This document shows, in pieces, positions 7,965-17,953 of a stretch of DNA of 64,000 bases. Position numbers and translations under genes: made by a program. Below the pieces are notes generated by a model. That model had not been told where the DNA came from. It saw only the letters and a program-made list of their open reading frames with translations, and did not search any database. Numbering within the stretch: position 1 is the stretch's first letter; each line of letters starts with the position of its first letter. The stretch lies in contig NZ_KB850055.1 of assembly GCF_000369505.1 (NCBI RefSeq), positions 744,001 through 808,000 of the forward strand. The letters run 5' to 3'. The stretch is from Acinetobacter sp. NIPH 298 (GTDB lineage Bacteria; Pseudomonadota; Gammaproteobacteria; Pseudomonadales; Moraxellaceae).

Positions 7965-10900
7965 ATGGCGACAAATCTTGGTACTTTGACCTTAAATTTA
8001 TTGGCAAATACAGGATCATATACTCAGGGTTTGCGTACTGCTGATGATGCGACGCGAAAGTTCGGTGGTAATAGTCGTGCTGAGCTTGATAGATTGACAG
8101 CAAGTATGACGGGTGCTGAGCGTGCTGCTGGTGCAATGGGCGCAATTTTTAAAACTGCTTTAGCAGGAATCACAGTTGGAATCATTATTTCGGCGGCCGA
8201 CGAATATACACAAATGGCCGCACAGATTCGTAATGCAACTAAAGATACTGCTGAGTATGACTTAGTTCAAAAACATTTACTTTCGACTGCAAATACAACC
8301 TATCGTTCATTAAAAGAAGCCCAGCAAGTTTATCTTGATGTTGGTGGTGCATTAAAAGCATATGGTGCTACAACTGAGCAAGCTTTAAGAATCACTGATA
8401 GTCTTTCATTTAGCTTCACACATAATGCAACGGCTGTAGATAAAGCAAAATCAGCAACAGATGCTTTTATGAAAAGTGTCTATAGTGGCAAAGTCGGTAG
8501 CGAGCAATGGATTAGTATTCTCTCTGCAATCCCCTCAGTTGTTAGCGATCTATCTGATTCTCTTGGAATCTCACAAGAAGAAGTTCTCAGGCTTGGTAAT
8601 GCAGGAAAGCTATCATCAACTCAGTTAAATGAGGCGTTAGATTCAAGCCGTGAAAAGAGCGAGCAACTTGCTAACAATATGAGTAACTCATTAAATGATG
8701 GCTTAAACACTGCTAGAAATGGCTTTACCTTCTTGGCGGGTAGAATAAATGAAACGTTGGGTGTAACCAATAACATGGCCGCAGGGCTTGGGCTGGTTGG
8801 TGATGGATTGTCTTATGCTGCAAAAAATATGGATGTCCTTGCGGTAGCGGCTGGTGTAGCAGCTGGCGGAATGGCGTTGAAAATGACACCTGCAATCATT
8901 GCTTCTGGTGTTGCGTTTACAGCATCCACTGGACAGGCAATTGCGTATCAGTTGGCTTTAGCTCGTATGTCGGCACAAGCAGCTGGAACTACAGTTTCTT
9001 TGACGGTTTTAAGTGCGGCAGCGCGAGGAGCATTGGTATTTTTGACGGGACCAGCAGGCCTTGTAATTGCTGCTGCTTCAGTTGCAGCTGGCTATGCATT
9101 TATGACCAATCGTGCTGCTGATTTGAATGCAAAATTGGCAGAACAAGCCTTAGTTGCAGAAAAAGCGGCAAGTGAATTGTCTAAACTAACAGGAACTGAG
9201 CGTAAATCTGCAATTGAGGATTTAACAGCAGCTTTTGAAGCTCAAAACAAAGAATTGAAAAATTCTGAGTTTGCTGTTGGTTCTGCATTAATTTCTGTCC
9301 AGAATTACGCAAAAGGTAATGTAGAAGTCACAAGAATATCGAATCAGGCGCGATTAGGTACAATCAGCTATACAGAAGCAGTGGAGCGGTTGAATGCTCT
9401 AAATATTCCTACTGATTTGTATAATGCGTTAAAAGATCAGGTTGAGCAATATGATAAGAATGTGATTGCTGCTGAGAAGTCAGCGAAAGCATTAAAGATA
9501 TTCGGCATAGAAGTTCAATTAGTCGGAAATAAAGCTCAAAACTCTGTTGCTGGAATTGATGCAAATACAGCTGCTCTTAGTCGTAATGAGACAGCTGCAC
9601 GAGGTGCGGCGGTAACACAGTCGCAATATATGGAGAGTTTGCAGAAGTCACTTATTCAAACTCAAACAATTAATAAATTAATTGATAAGGGTTATAGCGT
9701 AGATCGTGCCAAAGCTTTAGCTGAAGCATACTTCAAAAATGACGGCACTATTACTTCTGAAGATGTGAGGTTGATTGATGCCAATATTGCAGCAAATGCG
9801 AAGCTACAAGGCACTATTGATGCGATTGCTGAATCTAGACGTAAATCAGCAGCAGCGTCAAAAGATGCAGCTTCACAGATGAAAAAGGATTCACAAGAAG
9901 CTGAGCGTCTTGCAGATCAGCAAAATATGTTAAGAAAGTCTTTAGTGTATGATTTCTCAACTGACCTTCAAAAGATGAAAATTGATTATGAAGATTTAGT
10001 TAAAGATATAGGTGAAGCTAACTTTTCGCCAGCTTTACATAATCAGTTTTTATCTGCTGCAAAAGCTAGATTTGAGGACGAGCAATTTCTTTATAAGATG
10101 AAGCAGGCTTTTGAACTTCAAGAACATAAGTTAAATGAAGAAGCAAAAGCCAAAGCGACATTTATTATTGACCAGCAAATCATCGCAAACCGAACTGACA
10201 TCAATACTGATGAGAAAAAACAGTATTTGAATGCACTGCAAGAAAAACATACTCGAGCAATGGCTTGGTTGAGGCTTGAGCAGAACATGCGTCTAAACGA
10301 TGCATCACAAGTATTTCAAACTGACATGCAGAATATTGCAGCTAAGCACGAGTTTGAGCGTCAGCAAATCATCTTAAACAGTCAATTTAGCAAAGATGAG
10401 CGTCAAGCATTAATTGATGCATCTCGTATAACAGAAAGCATGGATCAAGCCCAAGGGCGGGATGCAGCATTGTATGGGATGTTGAATGCTTCGGGTATTG
10501 ATACGACACAAGAGGAAGCAGCGGCCCAACGTGCTGAAGCTTTTCAGGCAGCATTGGACTGGCAGTTGATTACTCAAGAAGAGTATCAGCAAAAAATGAT
10601 TGAAAGTGAAAGTCAGTATTATCGAGCTAAAGCAGCGTTAGGTTTGCAAGATGCAGCGAATACAACTGCTGGAATGGCTGATCTAATGGGAAGCTTACTT
10701 GGTAAACAATCCGCTGGTTATAAAGCCATGTTTATTGCATCCAAGATGTTTGCACTTTCCAAGGTAATTTTGAATGCACCTGAAACGTTCTCGAATGTGT
10801 ATAACTCTGTTTCAGCAATTCCAATGATAGGTCCATATATTGCACCAGTTGTTGCTGGTGGTGCTTTAGCTGTTCAACTTGGTCAGGCCGCACAAATCAG

Positions 10901-11339
10901 ATCAATGAATTTACAGGGCTTTGCCACTGGTGGCCATATTACTGGGAAGGGAACTGGTACAAGTGATGATATTCCGATTTGGGCATCCAATGGCGAATAT
11001 ATGCTTCGTGCGGCCGCTGTTGAAAAATTAGGATTGGCTAATCTTGACTACATCAACCGTACTGGTATGTTGCCGCCCCGATTTGCCACAGGCGGATTAA
11101 TTGGTAAAGAACGTTTCTTATCAACATCAAGCCAAAGTGATCGGCGTGGTGATGGTGTAAACGTCATTATCAATGTGCCATCTGGCTACACTGCTAATGA
11201 AAGTCGTGATGGAAATGGCAATGTGACAATTGATGTGGTGGAGAAATTTGTTAAACAAGCGTTTAGCAATTTAAATCAAGCGAACTCATTTGAATCTAAG
11301 CAGATCCGGAATAACTTTAATGTGGGGCGTATACGATGA
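7965..11339 (+). CDS. Tail tape measure protein
   Basis: This is the largest phage gene (1124 residues). It has the family layout: an N-terminal domain (NLLANTGSYTQGLRTADDATRKFG), a tape measure core with VYLDVGGALKAYGATTEQA and SILSAIPSVVSDLSDSLG, hydrophobic helices (about 290-380) and long Gln/Ala/Lys-rich coiled-coil segments. The C-terminal part holds GFATGGHITGKGTGTSDDIP and FATGGLIGKERFL, the Gly-rich motifs common at tape-measure ends. It sets tail length and is ejected during infection. It overlaps the next gene by four bases. Confidence 0.93.
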   Translation: MATNLGTLTLNLLANTGSYTQGLRTADDATRKFGGNSRAELDRLTASMTGAERAAGAMGAIFKTALAGITVGIIISAADEYTQMAAQIRNATKDTAEYDLVQKHLLSTANTTYRSLKEAQQVYLDVGGALKAYGATTEQALRITDSLSFSFTHNATAVDKAKSATDAFMKSVYSGKVGSEQWISILSAIPSVVSDLSDSLGISQEEVLRLGNAGKLSSTQLNEALDSSREKSEQLANNMSNSLNDGLNTARNGFTFLAGRINETLGVTNNMAAGLGLVGDGLSYAAKNMDVLAVAAGVAAGGMALKMTPAIIASGVAFTASTGQAIAYQLALARMSAQAAGTTVSLTVLSAAARGALVFLTGPAGLVIAAASVAAGYAFMTNRAADLNAKLAEQALVAEKAASELSKLTGTERKSAIEDLTAAFEAQNKELKNSEFAVGSALISVQNYAKGNVEVTRISNQARLGTISYTEAVERLNALNIPTDLYNALKDQVEQYDKNVIAAEKSAKALKIFGIEVQLVGNKAQNSVAGIDANTAALSRNETAARGAAVTQSQYMESLQKSLIQTQTINKLIDKGYSVDRAKALAEAYFKNDGTITSEDVRLIDANIAANAKLQGTIDAIAESRRKSAAASKDAASQMKKDSQEAERLADQQNMLRKSLVYDFSTDLQKMKIDYEDLVKDIGEANFSPALHNQFLSAAKARFEDEQFLYKMKQAFELQEHKLNEEAKAKATFIIDQQIIANRTDINTDEKKQYLNALQEKHTRAMAWLRLEQNMRLNDASQVFQTDMQNIAAKHEFERQQIILNSQFSKDERQALIDASRITESMDQAQGRDAALYGMLNASGIDTTQEEAAAQRAEAFQAALDWQLITQEEYQQKMIESESQYYRAKAALGLQDAANTTAGMADLMGSLLGKQSAGYKAMFIASKMFALSKVILNAPETFSNVYNSVSAIPMIGPYIAPVVAGGALAVQLGQAAQIRSMNLQGFATGGHITGKGTGTSDDIPIWASNGEYMLRAAAVEKLGLANLDYINRTGMLPPRFATGGLIGKERFLSTSSQSDRRGDGVNVIINVPSGYTANESRDGNGNVTIDVVEKFVKQAFSNLNQANSFESKQIRNNFNVGRIR

Positions 11340-12091
11340 ACAAACTCGATCTTTGCCCACTTCAATCAAGCTATTCGGTCAAGTACGGCACATCAGTTGA
11401 ACGAATAGTATTAAGCGGTGGGTTTGGTCGATATGTTCAAACTAAAAATGCAAAAAAACATCTTGTAGATGTGGCTTTTACGCTTCGAGAAGATGACTTC
11501 ATATATTTCAGAGCATTTTATCTAAATTGGCAGCTTAACCCGCTGCCTTTTTTAATGTCTTTAATTATTGAAGACAGCGGATTTAGAGAATATATCACTC
11601 AGTTTATGCCTGATTCTTTCTCATTTAATGAGTTAAGCGGAAAAATTTTTAAAGTCTCGGCGCAGTTTGTTGTTGTGACTTCTGAAGTGCTGATTCTGAC
11701 TTCAAAGCCGTATCCCGTATTTTTTTATGATTCTATTAAATCAAGTGCTCTTCCAGTAAATCCAAGAACATTCGATCCAGTTTTGAACAATGAGAATCTT
11801 TTAACGAATTTTTCAGTCAAAAATGCAAAGTATTTATCTGAAATCACTTATACAACTTTGCCTTACGAACCTGTTGATCAAGTTAAATCAGATTTTTCAG
11901 TCAGAAATGCAAAGTATCTGTCTGAAATCACTTATACAACTTTGCCTTATGAACCTATCGATCAAATTAAGTCTGCTTTTTCAGTCAAAAATGCAGTGAT
12001 CAAAGATGTGTTAATTACGCATGAGACAAATGCTGATCTGATGCAATCGGAATTCATTGTGTTAAGTGCCAAGTATATTGAGGAGATTTAA
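11336..12091 (+). CDS. Tail-tip region protein with tandem repeats
   Basis: This protein has 251 residues. Its first 120 residues (LDLCPLQSSYSVKYG ... KVSAQFVVVTSE) are homologous to the last 120 residues of the gene at 13028, so a domain was duplicated. The C-terminal part is built of 28-residue repeats (FSVKNAKYLSEITYTTLPYE type), two full and a partial third. No catalytic motif is seen. The place after the tape measure suggests a minor tail or distal tail role. The N-terminal domain may be the conserved structural unit and the repeats a variable surface part. Confidence 0.6.
   Translation: MNKLDLCPLQSSYSVKYGTSVERIVLSGGFGRYVQTKNAKKHLVDVAFTLREDDFIYFRAFYLNWQLNPLPFLMSLIIEDSGFREYITQFMPDSFSFNELSGKIFKVSAQFVVVTSEVLILTSKPYPVFFYDSIKSSALPVNPRTFDPVLNNENLLTNFSVKNAKYLSEITYTTLPYEPVDQVKSDFSVRNAKYLSEITYTTLPYEPIDQIKSAFSVKNAVIKDVLITHETNADLMQSEFIVLSAKYIEEI
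11811..11996 (+). repeat. 84-bp in-frame tandem repeats
   Basis: TTTCAGTC motifs start at 11811, 11895 and 11979, spaced exactly 84 bases. The first two units are almost identical, with mostly silent changes; the third is partial. They encode 28-residue repeats in the tail protein at 11336-12091. Confidence 0.9.
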
Positions 12092-12092
12092 T

Positions 12093-13031
12093 ATGTTATT
12101 TAAAACGAATATAAAAGTTGGCGCGAGATTTAAGCTTATTGTTAGAAAGTCTGATGAACAAAGCACTCGCGAAAGTGCGTGGAGTGATAATTTGGTTCTT
12201 GATGCAGGACTTGACGCGATGGCTGGAGTTGGTAGTGCATTAATCTCTCATGTATGGGTTGGATCGGGGAATTCTGCACCAGTTCCGTCTCAAGTTAGTT
12301 TAGATAATGCTATTTCTGGAACAAGTACAACACAAGGTAGCGATCAATCGGGATTGCAGGTATCCGCTTTACCTTATTATTATTTTTGCAAAAGAACATT
12401 CCGTTTTCCTCTTGGAGCTTCGGCTGGAAACTTGTCTGAGATAGGGCTTGGTAATGGTGCAGGTTCTTTGTTTAACAGAGCTTTGATTCGAGATAGTTCA
12501 GGCAACCCTACGTCAATCACGGTTCTAGCAGATGAGATACTAGATGTTCTCGTTGAGCTACGTGTTTATCCATCCACAAATTTCTCAGGTCAATTTCAGT
12601 TACTCAACAAATTTGACGAGGTAGTTAGTGTGCATGACTATGCTGGCAATGCTGTACTTCACAATAATGGTATAGCATGGTCAGTAGGGTCTGTTCGTGT
12701 AGATTTGCCATTACTAGCAGCAAGAGTGATGGCAAATTCAGTAAATCCATTAAATACATCATATCCAAATACCACAGGTGCTGTAACCAAACTCATGTCC
12801 CAATCAAGACCAAATAACAGAGCTTTAATTGGTTTATTTACATTGGGTCTGAATGAGGGAAATGATTGGGATCACAAGGGCATCCTGATTCCGATTGCAA
12901 ACTTGTTGTCTAAAGGAGATTCGTCTGCGCTGATCGGTTACAAATGGGATATTGATCCGCCAATTCCAAAGAGCAATCAGCAAACACTTAGATATATGTT
13001 TGAATTGACATGGGATAGGTATACGTCATGA
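12093..13031 (+). CDS. Tail-tip region protein, unknown function
   Basis: This protein has 312 residues. The ATG at 12093 has AGGAG 8 bases upstream; an in-frame start at 12066 lies within the previous gene and is rejected. It is rich in Ser, Gly and Asn and probably all strand, with a stretch WVGSGNSAPVPSQVSLDNAI near residue 55. Such proteins are often receptor-contacting or tail-surface proteins, but no named family is recognised. It overlaps the next start by four bases and so belongs to the tail operon. Confidence 0.6.
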   Translation: MLFKTNIKVGARFKLIVRKSDEQSTRESAWSDNLVLDAGLDAMAGVGSALISHVWVGSGNSAPVPSQVSLDNAISGTSTTQGSDQSGLQVSALPYYYFCKRTFRFPLGASAGNLSEIGLGNGAGSLFNRALIRDSSGNPTSITVLADEILDVLVELRVYPSTNFSGQFQLLNKFDEVVSVHDYAGNAVLHNNGIAWSVGSVRVDLPLLAARVMANSVNPLNTSYPNTTGAVTKLMSQSRPNNRALIGLFTLGLNEGNDWDHKGILIPIANLLSKGDSSALIGYKWDIDPPIPKSNQQTLRYMFELTWDRYTS

Positions 13032-14044
13032 TTCCGAATAATGCACTATCAACAAGCAGCGTTTATGCTGCTTTTTTTGTACCAAATCGTATCGATGATT
13101 TAATTGATTACGAGTGGGGTGGTATAGATTTATATGATTCATCACAAGGTTTGCAAGCCAAGTTATGGACCTGTTTCTACGAAAGTGGGGTTATTAAAGC
13201 AAAAGCTGATCAAGTGATACACGACCTAATCACTGTTGCTGATGTAACAGCATTGAGTTTTGCATTTGATTTAAATATGCGTCCTGTTGTGACTTATGTC
13301 GTCAATGATGAAGTGTTTTTGTGGTGGTATGACACATCTATTGGGCAGCAAGTTGCAACGAGTTTTGGAAATAATTTAATAACGCCACAATTATCACTCG
13401 ATGAACGTCGATCAGAATTCAGTGCTAATGCAGATGTGATTTTTGCATATATCAAAGCAGAGCAACTTTGTATTCGATTGCAACGAGACCGTTATCAAAT
13501 TGAGTATGAGCTTGGGAGTGGACAGGTACTCATTCAAATCGGAATGATGAAGAATAACCGATTTGGTTTTGCCACAAAGATTATCAACGGTTTTGATCTG
13601 TTTTTAGATCAAATGTATGTCGATGCTCGTAACAAGGTATTACGTTTTGATTATCTTGATCTATGTCCATTGCAATCATCTTACAGTGTTCAATTTGGGA
13701 ATAGCGTCATCAAAGCTGAAGGGCTGAATGAATATGCTTTGAGAACCCAGTTTGAAAATATAGAAAATGTGGTGTCGATCGCTTTCAATCTGAAAGAAAA
13801 AGATTTCGATTACTTCATGTCATTTTTTAGAGTCTGGCAGCATAAACGCAAGCCGTTTTATATAGATCTCGTTTTAGATCAACGTCCACGCACCCAGTAT
13901 CTAGCACACTTTGTACATGACAGCGTTTCGATGACGAAAAGTGGTGCAGTGTTTAAAGTCAGCGCCCAATTATTTATCTTGAATAATGATCTTGATAAGT
14001 CTGCAATTAAAACAATAGCGGAGTCACGGAATGTCAGAGCTTGA
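13028..14044 (+). CDS. Tail protein with duplicated LDLCPLQSSYSV domain
   Basis: This protein has 338 residues. The N-terminal 200 residues are unlike other genes here and look strand-rich (AFFVPNRIDDLIDYEWGGID...). The last 120 residues (YLDLCPLQSSYSVQFGNS ... FKVSAQLFILNND) align with the N-terminal part of the 11336 gene. The overlapping starts and stops suggest coexpression with the DUF1833 protein. A tail-tip structural role is inferred from position between the tape measure and J-like genes. Confidence 0.6.
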   Translation: MIPNNALSTSSVYAAFFVPNRIDDLIDYEWGGIDLYDSSQGLQAKLWTCFYESGVIKAKADQVIHDLITVADVTALSFAFDLNMRPVVTYVVNDEVFLWWYDTSIGQQVATSFGNNLITPQLSLDERRSEFSANADVIFAYIKAEQLCIRLQRDRYQIEYELGSGQVLIQIGMMKNNRFGFATKIINGFDLFLDQMYVDARNKVLRFDYLDLCPLQSSYSVQFGNSVIKAEGLNEYALRTQFENIENVVSIAFNLKEKDFDYFMSFFRVWQHKRKPFYIDLVLDQRPRTQYLAHFVHDSVSMTKSGAVFKVSAQLFILNNDLDKSAIKTIAESRNVRA

Positions 14045-14522
14045 GAATTTTTTATATGGTCCAGATAACGCTTATTTGATTGAGTGTATCGAGATTAAAC
14101 ATAGTTTGTGGCCAAAGCCTTTGCGCTATGTGACCAACGTCTCTGAGGGAGTGACTGTTATTCAAGACAGTCAGCCCACTTTCTATGAATATGCAGTATT
14201 GAAGATTGATCGGGGCAGCGTCAGTGATGATCTTGATCAGAAGTTAGCGATAACGGTCGGGGATTTGGGCAAAGTCATTCCTGGTCTTGTTGATCAAATT
14301 ATTGAGCAAGTATCACTTGAGCGACCGCAAGTGACTTATCGAGCGTATTCAAGCATTGATTTAACAAATCCAATTTTGCAGATCGATCACTTGGAAGTCA
14401 CAAGTCAGAACAACGATTATCAAGGAACAACATTTGAAGCTGAAGCAGAGCAGCTTAATGAAGTTGGTACTGGATTGTTGTTCACCAAAGAGAATTTTCC
14501 GACCTTGGTTGGCTTTTACTAA
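14031..14522 (+). CDS. DUF1833 tail protein
   Basis: This protein has 163 residues. The pattern ECIEIKHSLWPKPLRYVTN near the start and the later ITVGDLGKVIPGLVDQI and QIDHLEVTSQN segments are typical of DUF1833, a family found between tape measure and J-like genes in siphoviruses. It may play the part of lambda L (tail tip). It overlaps the previous gene by 14 bases. Confidence 0.8.
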   Translation: MSELENFLYGPDNAYLIECIEIKHSLWPKPLRYVTNVSEGVTVIQDSQPTFYEYAVLKIDRGSVSDDLDQKLAITVGDLGKVIPGLVDQIIEQVSLERPQVTYRAYSSIDLTNPILQIDHLEVTSQNNDYQGTTFEAEAEQLNEVGTGLLFTKENFPTLVGFY

Positions 14523-14534
14523 AGAGGTAAAGAA

Positions 14535-14741
14535 ATGATTGAATTTCACGATAGCATTCACTCAGTTGACTACATGATTGATCTAAAAGATATCTCAAAT
14601 ATTGAGCGTCGTTTCCGTAGTAGCCGTGGATCTGAGTCAAACTATGATGTTATTTTCACGTTTAAAAGCGGAAAAGTTATCGAATTGACTTTGAGTGATG
14701 CCGATGTAACTCGGCTTTCAAGTGCTGTGGAAAATACATAA
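14535..14741 (+). CDS. Small phage tail-region protein, unknown
   Basis: This protein has 68 residues and a good ribosome site (AGAGG) 8 bases upstream of the ATG. It is acidic and predicted as strands plus a short helix, with YDVIFTFKSGKVIELTLSD. No family is recognised. It lies between the DUF1833 and NlpC/P60-like genes, co-directional with both. Confidence 0.6.
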   Translation: MIEFHDSIHSVDYMIDLKDISNIERRFRSSRGSESNYDVIFTFKSGKVIELTLSDADVTRLSSAVENT

Positions 14742-14757
14742 ATAGTGAGTACAGCGA

Positions 14758-15141
14758 ATGAGAGATTTTAATCTGCAATTGCTTTCATTATTTGAAATGC
14801 AATACAACGTTAAGAATTATCATTGTGTTCATTTCGTGATTGATGCTGCAAGACAGTTGATAGGTCAAGATTATTCAAAAAGCTTTATTGGTTTGACTGC
14901 ATCGCTAAATGATTCCATTCAAACATCAAGACAGACAGTCATTCAAAACAAGCGACTGAAAGAACCGCGACAAGGATGCATTGTCCTTATGACAAGCCTC
15001 ACTGGTAACAACCATGTGGGGCTTTTTTATTGCGGCAAGGTTTTGCACTTGAATGAATCGGGCACTCAATATCTATCACTAAACAGCATGAAATGCTTCT
15101 ACACAAGGTTTAGATACTATGAGCCACTTACAGATTTATGA
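14758..15141 (+). CDS. NlpC/P60-like tail tip peptidase
   Basis: This protein has 127 residues. The motif YHCVHFVIDAARQLIGQ has a Cys at the start of a helix, and NNHVGLFYCG has the His at the start of a strand, the usual Cys/His arrangement of small NlpC/P60-type folds (DUF6950-like). In lambda the corresponding gene is K. It would cut peptidoglycan at the tail tip or help tip assembly. Its end overlaps the J-like gene by 23 bases. Confidence 0.7.
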   Translation: MRDFNLQLLSLFEMQYNVKNYHCVHFVIDAARQLIGQDYSKSFIGLTASLNDSIQTSRQTVIQNKRLKEPRQGCIVLMTSLTGNNHVGLFYCGKVLHLNESGTQYLSLNSMKCFYTRFRYYEPLTDL

Positions 15142-17905
15142 AGATCCGCTTGATGCAAGCACGATCACGATTGAGCAGACTGATAATGTTTTGCGTCGAT
15201 TCTTAGAAATTAAAGCGAAATTTACACAAGCACGAATTTATAAAAATACGCCTTGTCCTGAAAATGAAGTTACCCCAATTGATAAAGTCACTGCATTAAA
15301 ATTGTTAGATGCAGGACCAGAGGATCAATTTCATATTGTTTGTCATGCTGGTGACATCATTTCAGCAGTGAACTATGTTGTCGTTAAAATATTTGGTTCT
15401 ATTGTTAATGCTTTAGTGACTGTGCCGACTTTAAGTAGCGGTGCTCAAGATAAAGGTTCAAGCAATAATGATTTAACCAGTCGTGAAAATAAACAGCGTA
15501 TTGGCCAACGTGTTGCGGATCCATTTGGAAAGATAAAATCTATTCCTGATTTGATTGCGCCAAGCTTTGTTTATTATGTAAATAAGCAAGAAGTTGAAGA
15601 ATCATTGATGTGTTTAGGTCGTGGTTATTATCACATTCAAGACATCAAAGATGGTGACACCACTTTATCTACAATTGCAGGATCAGCATGTTCAATCTAT
15701 GAACCAAATACCAGTCTTATCGGTACACCACAAATCAAGATTGGTGAAGATTTTACAGATAATCCACTAGTCGCTAAATCATGTACAGCGATCAATGGCC
15801 AGACTGTCAATGAAGGTACTGAAGATATTACGAATAGTGATGTCGATTTCCAACTTACAGCGTTCTATCCCAATCGGCTGCAATCATTCAATTCATCCGT
15901 TGATATGCGCGATCATTTTCAAATTGGTAATTCGATTTTATTGAGTATGGATACAGTCGGTGTTGCAGATCTGAGTGTATCAGCGAATTGTGTACCCAAA
16001 AGTATCGGCGAATTGTATATTCAAACGACTGATGTCCTACATAACTTGAATTACAAATCCCTGCAGATTACCTCATTGATGCTTGATGGGTTGAACTTAG
16101 CAGGGAATTACCAAGTATCGAGTATTGCCCAGGTTGTAGATGGGTATATCTGTAACCTGGTTAATCCCGAGAACGTAAACTCAAATTGGTCATTGATTGT
16201 AGATCTAGATGAAAAGTCTGCTTTCTTTTCTGGGATTTTGCAAAACAATGCTGATTCAATCGACTTGGGTGGTGAATATCCATCTATTTTAGATGTCGGG
16301 ATTAACTACATCGATCTAGAAGTTCCAACGGCCTTACAACTTGAATGGGATAAGTTGCAAAGCATTACGCTAGGTCAAGTGGACATGGATATTAAAAAGA
16401 TCGTGTCGAGCTGGCTTGGTTGGTTTTATATTGATTACAACGATATTAAAGAGTTGATTTTTAACTTCTATCTGCCACAAGGTTTGCAAGTCATTCGGAA
16501 AAAAGGCCAACGACACACTGATATTGTTGATTACACAATCGAATACCAAGAAATATCAAATGGCTTGCCAACTGGCCCAGTATTCACGCATACGCATAGA
16601 GTACAAGACAATACTACAGTGGGCTTTGGTGTATCGAGTCGTATTCCGCTTGCATCAACATTTGCGGATGGTGTGCGGTTTAGAGTTAAGAAAGCACCTG
16701 AACAATGGCGAAATGAAGTACAGCAGCGACTTCGTGATTTGAAACTCAAATCAGTTTACGCATGCTCAGTATCAAACAAGCTCATTTATAACGATGTAAC
16801 GATCGTACGCACTAAAACCATCGGTACCAATGAAGCAACAAGCGTTAAAAACCGTATGTTGAACTGTATCGCCACACGTAAGCTTTTTACATATCGAACC
16901 GGCTTTAAGTCAGTAGCGAGAATCCCGACAAGTAATTTTGCTGATATTGTTTGTGCGATTACGACCGATGAATTGATTGGGCGTAGAGATATAAGCACGC
17001 TTGATGTCGCTAATCTCTTTGCTGTGGCAGATGAAGTCGATGCTTATTTTGGTGTACCGATTCAGTTTAACTACACATTTGATGATGCCAAGATGTCTTA
17101 TGAAGAGACACTTACAACGATTGCGAATGCAGTGTTTTGTGATGCACGCCGTGAATCAAACAAAGTTTTCTTTGTATTTGAGAAACCGCAACAAGTACCG
17201 ACTATATTGTTTAATCACAGGAATAAAAAACCTGAAAGCGAGAAGCGTTCTGTCAACTTTGGTGTAAACAAAGACTATGACGGGGTAAAACTCAAATGGG
17301 TCGATCCGACTGATTCCTGGTCTGAATCAGAAATCAAGTTACCTAATGATAATGTGGTCAATGCGCGAGAATTGGAAATTAAAGGCATTACCAATCTTCA
17401 GCAAGCGATGCTTTTAGCGCATCGAGCTTTGAATAAGTTGCTTTATCAAAAGAAAACTGTCGAATTTTCTGCTTATAGTGAAGCGGATCTCGTCACTCGG
17501 AATGACTTAATTCTTGTTGCTGATGATACGCGTCCGATGCTGATTAGTTCAGGATCCGTTATTGATCAAGATGGACTGTATTTAACGTTGTCACAGCCGT
17601 GTGTACTAGAACAAGGTGAAAGTTATGTCATTCATCTTCAATTGCCAAATGGCCAAGTGGACGTTGTTCAGGTGACACAAGGAGACAGAGAGCGAGAAGT
17701 CTTATTAGCACGTGCACCAACTTCGCAGCTTGTTATTGAGTACGAGGGGAATATCAGTTGTTCAACCTATCTGGTTACGACCGACACGCACAGCAAGCGA
17801 GATCTATTTTTGATTACTGAAAAGTCTGGTGGAGGTGCTGAGTCTTCAATCACTGCAATAAACTACACTGATCAATATTACTTAAACGATAAAGATTATG
17901 TCTGA
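15119..17905 (+). CDS. Host specificity / tail attachment protein (J or TipJ-like)
   Basis: This protein has 928 residues. The order after an NlpC/P60-like gene and the large size are those of J/TipJ central tail fibre proteins. Central features include VPIQFNYTFDDAKMSYEETL, a baseplate-hub-like segment, and KSVNFGVNKDYDGVKLKW-type stretches around residues 700-730 typical of the family. The C-terminus ends soon after that core, so a receptor-binding tip is short or is carried by another protein. It would bind the host surface. A terminator follows. Confidence 0.82.
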   Translation: MSHLQIYEDPLDASTITIEQTDNVLRRFLEIKAKFTQARIYKNTPCPENEVTPIDKVTALKLLDAGPEDQFHIVCHAGDIISAVNYVVVKIFGSIVNALVTVPTLSSGAQDKGSSNNDLTSRENKQRIGQRVADPFGKIKSIPDLIAPSFVYYVNKQEVEESLMCLGRGYYHIQDIKDGDTTLSTIAGSACSIYEPNTSLIGTPQIKIGEDFTDNPLVAKSCTAINGQTVNEGTEDITNSDVDFQLTAFYPNRLQSFNSSVDMRDHFQIGNSILLSMDTVGVADLSVSANCVPKSIGELYIQTTDVLHNLNYKSLQITSLMLDGLNLAGNYQVSSIAQVVDGYICNLVNPENVNSNWSLIVDLDEKSAFFSGILQNNADSIDLGGEYPSILDVGINYIDLEVPTALQLEWDKLQSITLGQVDMDIKKIVSSWLGWFYIDYNDIKELIFNFYLPQGLQVIRKKGQRHTDIVDYTIEYQEISNGLPTGPVFTHTHRVQDNTTVGFGVSSRIPLASTFADGVRFRVKKAPEQWRNEVQQRLRDLKLKSVYACSVSNKLIYNDVTIVRTKTIGTNEATSVKNRMLNCIATRKLFTYRTGFKSVARIPTSNFADIVCAITTDELIGRRDISTLDVANLFAVADEVDAYFGVPIQFNYTFDDAKMSYEETLTTIANAVFCDARRESNKVFFVFEKPQQVPTILFNHRNKKPESEKRSVNFGVNKDYDGVKLKWVDPTDSWSESEIKLPNDNVVNARELEIKGITNLQQAMLLAHRALNKLLYQKKTVEFSAYSEADLVTRNDLILVADDTRPMLISSGSVIDQDGLYLTLSQPCVLEQGESYVIHLQLPNGQVDVVQVTQGDREREVLLARAPTSQLVIEYEGNISCSTYLVTTDTHSKRDLFLITEKSGGGAESSITAINYTDQYYLNDKDYV

Positions 17906-17911
17906 ATCAAT

Positions 17912-17934
17912 AGCCGCCAAAAGGCGGTTTTTTT
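17912..17934 (+). terminator. Terminator after the tail operon
   Basis: CCGCC/GGCGG stem with an A-rich loop, followed by seven T residues. Confidence 0.8.
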
Positions 17935-17953
17935 ACATCTGGAGAAATGAAAA

